The notes below the pieces were generated by a model, which was not told the origin of the DNA, ran no database searches, and saw only the letters and a list, made by a program, of their open reading frames with translations. A program made the translations under genes and the position numbers. Shown piece after piece: positions 8,200-16,322 of a DNA stretch of 64,000 nucleotides (the stretch's first letter is position 1; every line of letters begins with the position of its first letter). This DNA is from Herbaspirillum chlorophenolicum (GTDB lineage: Bacteria > Pseudomonadota > Gammaproteobacteria > Burkholderiales > Burkholderiaceae_D). The DNA is taken from assembly GCF_001189955.1 (NCBI RefSeq), contig NZ_LFLT01000002.1, positions 62,001 through 126,000 on the forward strand, in the 5' to 3' direction.

Positions 8200-9579
8200 A
8201 TGAACACAATCGCAGGTACCCGGGCGCACCCGGTGAACCACGGCCGTGCGCAGGCGCCCGGCCAAGCCTCGACATCGGCGGAGAACCTGAGCGAGGCAGA
8301 GATCCGGCAACGCAAGATGGCGCTGCGTTCGTCGGTGATCGGCACGGCGCTGGAGTGGTACGACTTTTTCCTTTACGGCACGGCGGCGGCGATCGTCTTC
8401 AACGTGCTGTTTTTCACCAAGCTGGATCCGATGATCGGCACGCTGGCCGCTTTCGGCTCTTACGCACTGGGGTTCGTGGTGCGCCCGCTGGGCGGATTCG
8501 TGTTTGGCCACATCGGCGACAAGATCGGGCGCAAGAATGTATTGGTGGTGACGCTCGTGATGATGGGCCTGTCCACCACGCTCATCGGTGTCTTGCCTAC
8601 TTATGCCAGCATCGGCATCGCTGCGCCGATTCTGCTGACCTTGTTGCGGCTGGTGCAGGGCTTCGCCGCAGGCGCCGAGTTCGGCGGTGCGGTGACCATG
8701 TCGGCCGAGTATGCTCCGCCCGACAAGCGCGGCTATTACGCCAGTTGGCCGGGTGTCGGCGTGGCGCTGGGGGTGGTGCTCTCGGCCGGCGCATTTGCGC
8801 TGGTGCGCATGATGCCGGAAGCCGACTTCATGAGTTACGGCTGGCGCATTCCGTTCCTGCTCTCTTCAGTTGGCCTGGCGGTGGGGATCTATATTCGCCT
8901 GTTTGTGCAAGAGTCGCCCACTTTCGAAAAGATGAAGCAGCGCAAGACGGTGGCGAAGGCCCCGATCAAGGCGGTCTGGCAAGAGCAGAAGCGTAGCCTG
9001 CTGATTGCCATTGGCGCGCGTTTTTCGGAGAACACGGCGGGCTACATCTTCCAGGTGTGGGCGTTGTCGTATCTCACCGCCCAGCTCAAGGTCGAAGCCA
9101 GCGTCGGCCTGATGGCGGTGCTGATCGGCGCGAGCATCGGGGCCTTGCTGAATCCGTTTTGGGGAGCGCTGTCGGACCGCGTTGGCCGGCGACCAGTGTA
9201 TATCCTCGGTATCCTCGTGATGATACTGGGCGCCTTCCCGTTTTTCTGGATGCTGGAGACGCGGGAAACTCCGATGATCATCGGCGCTTTCGTGATGATG
9301 ATCGTGTTCGGGCTGTATCCGATGTTTTCGGTGCAGGCGGCTTTCTTCGCTGAACTGTTCCCGCCGAGCATGCGCATGAGCGGCATCTGCTGCGCGCGTG
9401 AACTGTCGTCGGTCATCACCGGCGGCATGGCGCCGGTGATCGCCACGGGCCTCCTGGCTTATTACGGCGGCAGCTACTATCCCATCATCGGGTACATCAT
9501 GTTCATGGGCGGGGTGGCGCTGGTGGCTTTGCTGATCGCACCGGAGACGCGCGGCATCGTTTATGACGAGGAGCAATAG
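8200..9579 (+). CDS. MFS transporter, metabolite:H+ symporter (MHS) family
   Basis: The 459-residue, 12-TM protein has hallmark MHS motifs: GTALEWYDFFLYG at the first helix, FVVRPLGGFVFGHIGDKIGRK at the helix 2-3 loop, RLVQGFAAGAEFGG, and a second GALSDRVGRRP loop. Relatives import shikimate, alpha-ketoglutarate, citrate or similar organic acids with protons. The ATG at 8200 has AGGAGAGAG upstream. A longer frame into the preceding spacer would add a tail with no family match. Downstream of the PhyH and isomerase genes, it is the likely importer of the cluster substrate. Confidence 0.88.
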   Translation: MNTIAGTRAHPVNHGRAQAPGQASTSAENLSEAEIRQRKMALRSSVIGTALEWYDFFLYGTAAAIVFNVLFFTKLDPMIGTLAAFGSYALGFVVRPLGGFVFGHIGDKIGRKNVLVVTLVMMGLSTTLIGVLPTYASIGIAAPILLTLLRLVQGFAAGAEFGGAVTMSAEYAPPDKRGYYASWPGVGVALGVVLSAGAFALVRMMPEADFMSYGWRIPFLLSSVGLAVGIYIRLFVQESPTFEKMKQRKTVAKAPIKAVWQEQKRSLLIAIGARFSENTAGYIFQVWALSYLTAQLKVEASVGLMAVLIGASIGALLNPFWGALSDRVGRRPVYILGILVMILGAFPFFWMLETRETPMIIGAFVMMIVFGLYPMFSVQAAFFAELFPPSMRMSGICCARELSSVITGGMAPVIATGLLAYYGGSYYPIIGYIMFMGGVALVALLIAPETRGIVYDEEQ

Positions 9580-9666
9580 CGCACGGAAACAGGCAGGGCA
9601 ATGGAGACGGCCGGTGTGCGCTTCAGTGTTGGCCGCACCGGCCGTTTTTGCCTGGATGGCAGCGGG

Positions 9667-10704
9667 TCAGGTACTTTCGCGTTCGACGATGGAGTAGCCC
9701 AGGTCGCATATCGGCTGGGCCACGCCCAGGCCGTTGAAGCGCGCCAGCAGCATTTCCGCCGTGGTCAGGCCGATCTGGTGGCCGCTGATCTGCACCGTGG
9801 TCAGCGCCGGCGTGACTTCGGGGGCGATCTCAAGATTGGCGAAGCCGGCCAGCGCAATCTGCCTGGGCACCTGGATTCCGCGCCGGATGCATTCCATCGC
9901 GGCGCCAGCGGCGATGACGTCATTGCTGAAGAAGACGGCATCGACATCGGGATGCTCTCGCAGCAGCAAGCCGATTGCTTCGCGCCCCGCGTGGAGGAAG
10001 GAACCCAGCGGGATCTTGATGTGGATCGGCTCCTGCGCGCCATGCGCCAGCACGGCATCGCGCATTCCCGAAAAGCGCGCCATGCCGCGCGGATCTTCGC
10101 CGCCGATGAAGGCCATGCGGCGGTATCCCTTCTTGATGAGGTAGTCGCCCATGGCGCGTCCGGCTTCATGGTTGTTGAAGCCGACCAGCATGTCGATGGG
10201 GCGCTTGGTCAGGTCCCAGGTTTCCACCACCGGGATGCCGGCTGCCTTCAGGCGCTGGCGCGTGCGGGCGGTATGCTGGACACCGGTCAGCACCAGGCCG
10301 TCGACGCGGCGGCCGATGAAGGCTTCCACCAATGCCGTTTCCGCCGTTTCAGAATAATTGGTCTGCCCCAGCAGCAACTGGTAGCCCTGCTCGCTGAGCT
10401 TTTCCGACAGTCCGCGCACGGTTTCCGCGAAGATCGAATGGCTGATGGTGGGGACGATGGCAGCGACGATGCGAGTGCGGCGCGACGCCAGGCCGCCGGC
10501 CAGCATGTTGGGGATGTAGCCCATGCTGGCGATGAAGGATTCCACCTTGGCGCGGGTCTCGGGAGAAACCTTTTCCGGCGTATTGATCACGCGCGACACC
10601 GTGATGTGCGACACACCGGCGGCGCGGGCAACGTCTTCCTTGGTGATGGCGCGTACTGGAGCGGCGCTGGCGGGTGCTGGCTCGGTATTAGGTTTTCTTG
10701 TCAT
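9667..10704 (-). CDS. LacI-family transcriptional regulator
   Basis: The 345-residue protein has an N-terminal helix-turn-helix and hinge: ITKEDVARAAGVSHITVSRV, then SPETRAKVESFIASMGYIPN and the minor-groove hinge MLAGGLASRRT. A periplasmic-binding-protein-like effector domain follows (about residues 75-335). It resembles GntR/gluconate-type members in layout. It is encoded convergently with the transporter at the end of the PhyH cluster and probably represses that cluster through the palindrome at 6060-6075. The effector is unknown. Confidence 0.9.
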   Translation of the reverse strand: MTRKPNTEPAPASAAPVRAITKEDVARAAGVSHITVSRVINTPEKVSPETRAKVESFIASMGYIPNMLAGGLASRRTRIVAAIVPTISHSIFAETVRGLSEKLSEQGYQLLLGQTNYSETAETALVEAFIGRRVDGLVLTGVQHTARTRQRLKAAGIPVVETWDLTKRPIDMLVGFNNHEAGRAMGDYLIKKGYRRMAFIGGEDPRGMARFSGMRDAVLAHGAQEPIHIKIPLGSFLHAGREAIGLLLREHPDVDAVFFSNDVIAAGAAMECIRRGIQVPRQIALAGFANLEIAPEVTPALTTVQISGHQIGLTTAEMLLARFNGLGVAQPICDLGYSIVEREST

Positions 10705-10793
10705 TGGCAGGATTCATTTGCGGACCCGAGTGGTAAGCATAGCAGCATGGCTTGCCGGGATCAGTTGCGGAAAACCGCAGTTTGCCGCCGGTT

Positions 10794-11219
10794 TCAATCG
10801 CGGTCGTTGAAGGCCGAGATGTGCGAAACCTGGAACACGCCAGACAGGGATTGCAGTTCGTTGCGATGCAACTGCGCCAGCCGGTGCAGGTATTCCTCGC
10901 CGAGATCGGTCAAGCGTACCTGTACCAGGCGTTTATCGCGGTCATCGGGCGTGCGTGTGACCAGGCCGGCTTTCACGCAACGGGTAACCAGCGCCACAAC
11001 GCCGTGATGCTGGGCCTGCAGCCGCTCCGCCAACTCGCTGATGCTGGCCCATTCGCGGCCGGGAAACCCCTTGATATGCAGCAGCAGCAGGTATTGCAGC
11101 GGCGTCAGGCCTTCGCTCTGGGCGGCATCTTCGGAAAAGCGCAGGAAGCGGCGCAATTGGTAGCGGAAGTCGGAGAGCGCTTCGAAGTCTTCCTTCTGCA
11201 GGCGGGATGCGCTTTTCAT
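10794..11219 (-). CDS. MarR-family transcriptional regulator
   Basis: The 141-residue protein has the winged-helix layout of MarR proteins: LTPLQYLLLLHIKGFPG, ASISELAERLQAQHHGVVALV as recognition segment, and the wing DDRDKRLVQVRLTDLGEE with the family's DxR signature. Dimerisation helices lie at both ends. It is transcribed away from the HPP-CBS gene, and the 178-bp gap contains an ATCAT/ATGAT inverted repeat. It is likely to control itself and perhaps that neighbour in response to a small aromatic or phenolic ligand. The ligand is an inference from the family. Confidence 0.9.
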   Translation of the reverse strand: MKSASRLQKEDFEALSDFRYQLRRFLRFSEDAAQSEGLTPLQYLLLLHIKGFPGREWASISELAERLQAQHHGVVALVTRCVKAGLVTRTPDDRDKRLVQVRLTDLGEEYLHRLAQLHRNELQSLSGVFQVSHISAFNDRD

Positions 11220-11306
11220 CGGCGGCGCCCATGTCCGCCGGACATGGAGTCTGTTGTGCGCATGTGCGGCAAGCTTGCTGCGCAGCAGGTGGAGTCAGAC
11301 ATAAAT

Positions 11307-11319
11307 ATCATCTTATGAT
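11307..11319. promoter_or_regulatory. Candidate MarR operator
   Basis: ATCAT-CTT-ATGAT is a perfect 5-bp inverted repeat in the divergent gap between the MarR regulator and the HPP-CBS gene. Short A/T-rich inverted repeats of this kind are typical MarR sites. No binding evidence is available. Confidence 0.4.
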
Positions 11320-11397
11320 GTAATTGCGGTTTGGCTGCGCTTCGCCGGTGCGTAGCCGTTTAATGTATGAAAAGACAAAAGACGCCGAAAAACAGAT

Positions 11398-12603
11398 ATG
11401 CCCGATTCTATCTTGCTGTGGCTTAAAAGTTTCATTCCGCCCAGAAACAACGTTGACCGCTTCGAGCGCATGCGCTCCTGTGCCGGGAGCCTGTTCGGCA
11501 TCCTGCTGGTGGGTTTGGTGAGCTATGCCATCTTGCCGCATGAAGCCAGGACCATTTGGCTGATTGCGCCCATGGGCGCATCGGCGGTGCTGCTGTTTGC
11601 GGTGCCATCGAGCCCGTTGGCGCAACCGTGGTCCATCATCGGCGGCAATCTCAGTGCCGCATTGATTGGCATCAGTTGCGCCAAGCTGGTCCAGGAGCCG
11701 GCATTGGCTGCGGCGCTGGCCATTTCGCTGGCGATCGGAGCGATGTTCTTGTTGCGCTGCCTGCATCCACCCAGCGGGGCCGTTGCCTTGACTGCCGTGC
11801 TGGGCGGGCCGGTGGTGCACGACATGGGCTATCAGTTCGTATTGGTGCCGGTCGGCTTGAATTCGGTGCTGCTGTTGCTGGCGGCGTTGTTCTTCAATAA
11901 CGCCAGCGGCCGCCGCTATCCGCATGCCCAGCAGAGCGTTGCACCGCATCCGCACCAGACCAGGGACGAATTGCCGATCACGCGGCTGGGCTTTTCGCAT
12001 GAGGATCTGGACGAGGTGCTGAAGAGCTATAACCAGGTGATCGACATTGGCCGCGATGACCTGGAAGAGATTTTCATGCAAACCGAGATGCGCGCTTATC
12101 ACCGCCGTTTCGGCGAGACGCGCTGCGAGGCGGTGATGTCGCGCGATGTCGTGGCGGTGGAATTCGCCACCAGCCTGGACGATGCCTGGAGGCTGTTGCA
12201 GAGGCATCGCCTGCGCGCTTTGCCTGTGATCGACCGGGGACGGCATGTGATCGGCATCGTCAGCCGCAGCGATTTCCTTGAACATGCCGGTGCGGAAGTG
12301 CATACCGGCCTGGCTGCGCAATTGCGCAAGCTGTTGCATCGCGTGCCATTTTCCCATTCCGATAAGCCTGAAGTGGTCGGCCAGATCATGAGCCGGCCGG
12401 TGATTTCAGCGGAGGTGGATACGCCGCTGCTGGAGCTGGTGCCGCGCATGGCCGATGGCTTGCACCAGATCCCCGTGCTGGACGCCGATGGCAAGTTGGC
12501 GGGCATGCTGACCCAGTCCGACATGATCGCCGCGCTGTATGAGAAGAATCTGGCGGCGGCCCGTGCGGCATCTGCCGGTGCCGGCTTGCGCAGTGCGGCT
12601 TGA
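11398..12603 (+). CDS. HPP-family membrane protein with C-terminal CBS domain pair
   Basis: The N-terminal half (about residues 1-170) is an HPP domain with several TM helices and the family motif region CLHPPSGAVALTAVLGG. Some HPP proteins transport nitrite in plastids and cyanobacteria. The C-terminal half holds two CBS motifs, VMSRDVVAVEFATSLDDAWR and IMSRPVISAEVDTPLLELV, each followed by a LPVIDRGRHVIGIVSRSDF-type strand. They probably bind adenine nucleotides and gate or modulate the membrane domain. The substrate is unknown. The gene stands alone downstream of the divergent MarR gene and may be regulated by it. Confidence 0.85.
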   Translation: MPDSILLWLKSFIPPRNNVDRFERMRSCAGSLFGILLVGLVSYAILPHEARTIWLIAPMGASAVLLFAVPSSPLAQPWSIIGGNLSAALIGISCAKLVQEPALAAALAISLAIGAMFLLRCLHPPSGAVALTAVLGGPVVHDMGYQFVLVPVGLNSVLLLLAALFFNNASGRRYPHAQQSVAPHPHQTRDELPITRLGFSHEDLDEVLKSYNQVIDIGRDDLEEIFMQTEMRAYHRRFGETRCEAVMSRDVVAVEFATSLDDAWRLLQRHRLRALPVIDRGRHVIGIVSRSDFLEHAGAEVHTGLAAQLRKLLHRVPFSHSDKPEVVGQIMSRPVISAEVDTPLLELVPRMADGLHQIPVLDADGKLAGMLTQSDMIAALYEKNLAAARAASAGAGLRSAA

Positions 12604-12709
12604 CAGGGTGGGCGGGGAAGGCGATTCTGCGCGGAACGATTCCCGCGATGAGTGATTGATGCGATATGTTAAGGAGAAAGGGCGGGAGCAGGTGTAAAGG
12701 AGAGCTGTG

Positions 12710-12832
12710 ATGAGGATGAGTACGTTGGCTGTCGCTATTGCCATGATGCTGGCTCTGTCCGCCTGCGAGCGCAAGGGTGTGAATCCGCCCAAGCCGGTGA
12801 CATCGATGCAAGCCATGCCTGCCTCGGGGTGA
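12710..12832 (+). CDS. Very small lipoprotein (40 residues)
   Basis: An ATG at 12710 preceded by AAAGGAGAG opens a 40-codon frame. It encodes a signal peptide of about 20 residues ending in the lipobox LSAC and a short polar mature part (ERKGVNPPKPVTS and a few more residues). The size and plan resemble small entericidin-like lipoproteins, but I see no specific family match. It follows the HPP-CBS gene by 106 bases and precedes the candidate small RNA. Strong ribosome site and clean lipobox are the evidence; the function is unknown. Confidence 0.6.
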   Translation: MRMSTLAVAIAMMLALSACERKGVNPPKPVTSMQAMPASG

Positions 12833-12934
12833 AAAGGGCGGAAATGCCGGCCTGGCACGAGTTATTGGAAAGGTGAATATCTGCTATTGCCACAATAAAG
12901 CAGACTCGGCGTTGGCGGATCGCTATAGTTGCAC

Positions 12935-13008
12935 CTGTCTCCTCCAATCTCCTCCTTAAGAAATTGGATTCAAGCCCGCAGCCAACAGGTTCGCGGGCTT
13001 TTTTTTTG
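12935..13008 (+). ncRNA. Candidate small RNA with CUCCUCC anti-Shine-Dalgarno loops
   Basis: A TATAGT -10 box (12924-12929) is followed by CTCCTCC at 12939-12945. Next comes a 6-bp stem TCCAAT/ATTGGA (12943-12948 with 12963-12968) whose 14-base loop again exposes CTCCTCC, and then a strong terminator (12973-13007). This is the architecture of Hfq-type or CUCCUCC-loop sRNAs that pair with ribosome binding sites. No good -35 box is visible, so it could also be released from the upstream transcript. Existence and start are inferred. Confidence 0.5.
12973..13007 (+). terminator. Strong intrinsic terminator of the candidate sRNA
   Basis: AGCCCGC and GCGGGCT form a perfect 7-bp stem around a 13-base loop, followed by an unbroken run of about nine T residues. 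No T run exists on the opposite strand, so the orientation is plus. Confidence 0.85.
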
Positions 13009-13154
13009 CCCGTTTTCCCCGGCCGCAGGTGTGCAATTTGAGGGGGCCGGCGGGTGGTGGGCGCTTCTTGGTAAGATGGAGGCTGTTGCGCGGTTAGTCT
13101 GACGCGCTGCGCGCCGACCGGCAGCGCTCCATGTTTTTTGTTTCAGAACCGTCA

Positions 13155-13364
13155 ATGTCCCAAACGCCCCAAATACCTTCGCCTCCCCCTGAACGGCCCG
13201 ATACGCCTTGCGTGGCTGTCTGCTCCACTACTTTTGACGACGTTTGCCGCGGTTGCGGGCGGACGGTCGATGAGGTGGCGCAATGGGTATTCATGAATCC
13301 CGAGGAGCGCGAAGTGGTGTGGCAACGCATCCTGGCGCAGGGATATCCGCGCCGCAATTACTGA
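13155..13364 (+). CDS. DUF1289 domain protein
   Basis: The 69-residue protein has the Cys pattern of DUF1289: PCVAVCSTTFDDVCRGCGRT followed by VAQWVFMNPEER. The four Cys residues probably bind a metal. Function in the family is not established. The ATG at 13155 fits the family's usual short N-terminus. Another ATG eight codons upstream (13131) is possible, and neither has a good ribosome site. It is convergent with maf and only nine bases from it. Confidence 0.75.
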   Translation: MSQTPQIPSPPPERPDTPCVAVCSTTFDDVCRGCGRTVDEVAQWVFMNPEEREVVWQRILAQGYPRRNY

Positions 13365-13373
13365 GCCGTCTTT

Positions 13374-14015
13374 TCAGCGCGGCTGCGCAGCAGGCTGGCC
13401 GAAGAAAGCGACGCCGGCCTGGCGCAGCATATCGGTCAGTGCGATCAGCGGCAGTCCGGTGAGGGCGGTTGGGTCATCGCTTTGTATGCTTTGCAGAATG
13501 GCAATGCCCAGGCCTTCGTTTTTTGCGCTGCCGGCACAATCGTAAGGTTGCTCGATGCGCAGGTAGGCGTCGAGTTCGGCGTCTGGCAAGTCGCGAAATG
13601 TCACGAGGGTTTGTACGTTACGCATCTGTGCTGCGCGAGCCGCATCGGGCTTGCGGCCATCCCACAGGCACAGCGCAGTGTGGAAGATGACCTGGCGGCC
13701 GCGCATTTTCTGCAGTTGTTTCAGCGCATTGGCATGGTTGCCGGGCTTGCCGATCTGTTCGCCGTCCAGGGTCGCTACCTGGTCCGATCCGATCACCAGC
13801 GCGGCTCCCGCCTTGGCCGCTACCGCCGCCGCTTTTTCGCGCGCCAGGCGCAAGGCGGTGGCATCGGGCGTTTCGCCGGGATGCGGCGTTTCGTCGATGT
13901 CCGGCACCATGGTGTCGAAGGGCAGGCCGAGGCGGCTGAGCAATTCTTTGCGATAGACCGAGCTTGATCCGAGAATCAGGCGTGTCGGTACGGCGATAGT
14001 GTTGTCTTGCGGCAT
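13374..14015 (-). CDS. Maf/YceF-like nucleoside triphosphate pyrophosphatase
   Basis: It hydrolyses non-canonical or modified nucleoside triphosphates to the monophosphate. The 213 residues from the ATG at 14015 show the Maf signature LILGSSSVYRKELLSRLG, then VPDIDETPHPGETPDATALRLAREKA, VIGSDQVATLDG, and KPGNHANALKQLQKMRGR. The QPYDCAGSAKNEGLG segment is typical of the YceF (m7GTP pyrophosphatase) branch rather than the dTTP-specific one. A longer start at 14060 would add 15 poorly conserved residues. It lies divergent from yceD, next to rpmF, as in many beta- and gammaproteobacteria. Confidence 0.9.
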   Translation of the reverse strand: MPQDNTIAVPTRLILGSSSVYRKELLSRLGLPFDTMVPDIDETPHPGETPDATALRLAREKAAAVAAKAGAALVIGSDQVATLDGEQIGKPGNHANALKQLQKMRGRQVIFHTALCLWDGRKPDAARAAQMRNVQTLVTFRDLPDAELDAYLRIEQPYDCAGSAKNEGLGIAILQSIQSDDPTALTGLPLIALTDMLRQAGVAFFGQPAAQPR

Positions 14016-14198
14016 GGCGGCAGTCTTGTTGTGCGGATATTGATGTGGCTGGAAAGGCAAGATTGCCGCCCAAATCCGGCCGAAAAGACGTTGCGCGGCG
14101 ACAGCCAGGCGACAAATTCGCAGAAAGCGCGCTAACGCTTTGACTGGTAAGGAAATTTTCTGTTATTATCGCAGGTTTTCCGGATTGCAGCTTTGGAT

Positions 14199-14696
14199 AT
14201 GAATGCACTTGTGATCGACGCGTTCGAGTTTTGCCGGCTGAAACAGCAGGCCCAGGGCGAGATTCCGGTTGCTGAATTAGGTCGTCTGGCGCAAGAGACG
14301 GTTGACCGTTCCGGCACGATAAAGTGGGCTTTGGCCGGCGATATCGACAAGCTGGGGCAGGCTCAACTTAGTCTGGCAGTGTCGGGTGCCGTTAATCTGA
14401 TCTGTCAGCGTTGCCTGACGGCATTGCATTTCGAGATTGATTCGAAGTCGCTGCTGGTACTGGCAAAAGATGAGGCGCAGGCCGATGCGATCGAAGAGCT
14501 GATTGACGATGAAGGAATTGATGTCATCGTCGGTTCGGCAACTTTCGACGTAGCCAACCTGGTCGAGGATGAAGCGTTGCTTGCGTTGCCTGTGGCGCCC
14601 AAGCACGATGCCTGTCCAGAGAGTGGTGTGGCGGCTGAAGCCAAAGGTACTGAGCGGGCCTCCCCGTTTGCAGTGCTGAAGAAGTTGAAGCAGTAA
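14199..14696 (+). CDS. yceD: YceD family protein (DUF177), ribosome/23S rRNA-associated
   Basis: The 165-residue protein shows the DUF177 pattern: a central SGAVNLICQRCLTALHFEID with the Cys pair, and an acidic DEGIDVIV segment, then LVEDEALLALPVAPKHD. YceD homologues are linked to 23S rRNA accumulation and are almost always encoded upstream of rpmF, as here (102 bases). A TTG at 14193 is an alternative start two codons earlier; no strong ribosome site distinguishes them. It is probably co-transcribed with rpmF. Confidence 0.85.
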   Translation: MNALVIDAFEFCRLKQQAQGEIPVAELGRLAQETVDRSGTIKWALAGDIDKLGQAQLSLAVSGAVNLICQRCLTALHFEIDSKSLLVLAKDEAQADAIEELIDDEGIDVIVGSATFDVANLVEDEALLALPVAPKHDACPESGVAAEAKGTERASPFAVLKKLKQ

Positions 14697-14798
14697 TTGT
14701 TAGGGGATGTCTGGCAGGTGCCGGGCAGCAGCATCCGGGTTGATGGAAACCTGAATCCGGTGTGTTAAAATTTTCAATCTTAAGGTTTAGGAGTAATC

Positions 14799-14981
14799 AT
14801 GGCCGTTCAACAGAACAAAAAGACCCCGTCGAAGCGCGGTATGCACCGTGCACACGACTTTCTGACTGCACCTCCGCTGGCTGTCGAGCCGACGACTGGT
14901 GAGACCCACCTGCGTCACCACATCAGCCCGAACGGTTTCTACCGTGGTCGCAAAGTGCTGAAGACCAAGAACGACGAGTAA
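14799..14981 (+). CDS. rpmF: 50S ribosomal protein L32
   Basis: The 60-residue basic protein begins [19 protein letters not shown], the typical L32 start, and continues [24 protein letters not shown] lies a few bases upstream of the ATG. It assembles into the large ribosomal subunit near the exit tunnel. It follows yceD and precedes the fatty-acid genes as in other proteobacteria, but here a strong terminator separates it from plsX. Confidence 0.97.
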   Translation: MAVQQNKKTPSKRGMHRAHDFLTAPPLAVEPTTGETHLRHHISPNGFYRGRKVLKTKNDE

Positions 14982-15011
14982 TCTCATTTATTGAGCTTGC
15001 TGTTTTTGGAG

Positions 15012-15065
15012 AAAAGCGGCGCAATGAGCTTCCATTCCAGGAGGTTCATTTTGCGCCGCTTTTTT
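15012..15065 (+). terminator. Long hairpin terminator between rpmF and plsX
   Basis: AAAGCGGCGCAA pairs with TTGCGCCGCTTT, and the arms extend with ATGA/TCAT around a loop of about 18 bases. Six T residues follow. It would stop most rpmF transcripts before plsX. Confidence 0.8.
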
Positions 15066-15202
15066 ATGCCTGCGGCATTCGTGTCTGCAGGTATGCCTGC
15101 CTGCTTGTCGGCGTATCAATTGCGCCCCGGCTTGTGCGTGCCATTTTGAATGGTGCCCAATCTGCCTCATAATATGGGCTGGCAAGGCTCTGAATCAAAT
15201 CG

Positions 15203-16306
15203 ATGACCATCAAAATTTCAATCGACTGCATGGGTGGCGATCACGGCCCGTCAGTTACTCTCCCAGCCGCTGCCTCTTTCATCCGTCGTCAATCCGATGC
15301 GGAACTGATCCTGGTCGGCCAGGAAAGCGTGTTGCAACCGCTATTGAAAAAGTACAAGCTGGCCGGCGAGCCGCGCGTACAAATCCGCAATGCCTCCGAA
15401 GTGGTCACGATGGAGGATCCGATCGAGGTGGCCTTGCGCCGCAAGAAAGATTCTTCCATGCGCGTGGCGGTGACCCTGGTCAAGGACGGCCAGGCACATG
15501 CCGCAGTATCGGCCGGCAATACCGGCGCACTGATGGCGGTATCCCGCTACGTGCTCAAGACCCTGCCGGGCGTGGACCGGCCCGCCATCTGCACCATCCT
15601 GCCGAACCAGAAGGATGGTCCCACCTACATGCTCGACCTTGGCGCCAATGTTGATTGCGAACCCCAGCATTTGCACCAATTCGCCTTGATGGGCTCGGCG
15701 CTGGTGTCGGTAATGGAAGGCAAGCCCAAGCCGACGATCGGCTTGCTCAATGTCGGCGAAGAAGACACCAAGGGCAATGAACTGGTCAAGGAGACGGCCG
15801 GCTTGCTGCGGGCGGACCATGAGAAGGGTATCCTCAACTTCTACGGCAACGTGGAAGGCAATGATATTTTCGAGGGCACGACCGACCTCGTCGTCTGCGA
15901 CGGTTTCGTCGGTAACGTGACGTTGAAGGCCTCCGAAGGGCTGGGGCGTTTCGTCAAGAGCGTGCTGACATCCGAATTCAAGAAGGGCTTGGTCAACAAG
16001 CTCGGCGCGCTCATTGCTTATGGCGCGATCAAGGCGCTGTCGCGCCGTCTCAATCCTTCCCGTTACAATGGCGCCAGCCTGCTGGGACTGAAGGGGCTTG
16101 TGTTCAAGAGCCATGGCGGCGCCGATGTATATGCCTTTGAATGGGCTATCCGCCGCGCGTATGATGCTGCCAAGTATGACGTGCTCGCGCGCATCGGCGC
16201 GACCATGGCAGAATTGATGCCCCAGGGACAGGGGCGCCCGGCCGAGGCGGCCGTCGCGGCTGAAGAGCCAGCGGTGGTGCAGGCTTCGCTGCAACAACCG
16301 AACTAA
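15203..16306 (+). CDS. plsX: Phosphate acyltransferase PlsX
   Basis: It converts acyl-ACP and phosphate to acyl-phosphate, the donor for PlsY in phospholipid synthesis. The 367 residues start [19 protein letters not shown] and include [11 protein letters not shown], a signature of PlsX, plus [11 protein letters not shown] and [17 protein letters not shown]. Length is slightly above the usual 340-350 because of an Ala/Pro-rich tail. It heads the plsX-fabH-fabD-fabG-acpP-fabF cluster and lies 16 bases before fabH. It is a peripheral inner-membrane enzyme. Confidence 0.96.
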   Translation: MTIKISIDCMGGDHGPSVTLPAAASFIRRQSDAELILVGQESVLQPLLKKYKLAGEPRVQIRNASEVVTMEDPIEVALRRKKDSSMRVAVTLVKDGQAHAAVSAGNTGALMAVSRYVLKTLPGVDRPAICTILPNQKDGPTYMLDLGANVDCEPQHLHQFALMGSALVSVMEGKPKPTIGLLNVGEEDTKGNELVKETAGLLRADHEKGILNFYGNVEGNDIFEGTTDLVVCDGFVGNVTLKASEGLGRFVKSVLTSEFKKGLVNKLGALIAYGAIKALSRRLNPSRYNGASLLGLKGLVFKSHGGADVYAFEWAIRRAYDAAKYDVLARIGATMAELMPQGQGRPAEAAVAAEEPAVVQASLQQPN

Positions 16307-16322
16307 CAGAGCAAAAAACGGT

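Noticed and set aside
9601-11007. 468-codon plus-strand frame covering the LacI and MarR genes
   Set aside because: It is antisense to two genes with clear helix-turn-helix signatures, and its translation shows no domain.
12735-12947. 70-codon minus-strand frame with an AAGGAGGAG-like site at its start
   Set aside because: It is antisense to the small lipoprotein, begins at TTG and has no protein-like pattern. The purine-rich motif is better explained as the complement of the CTCCTCC sRNA motifs, and the terminator is oriented plus.
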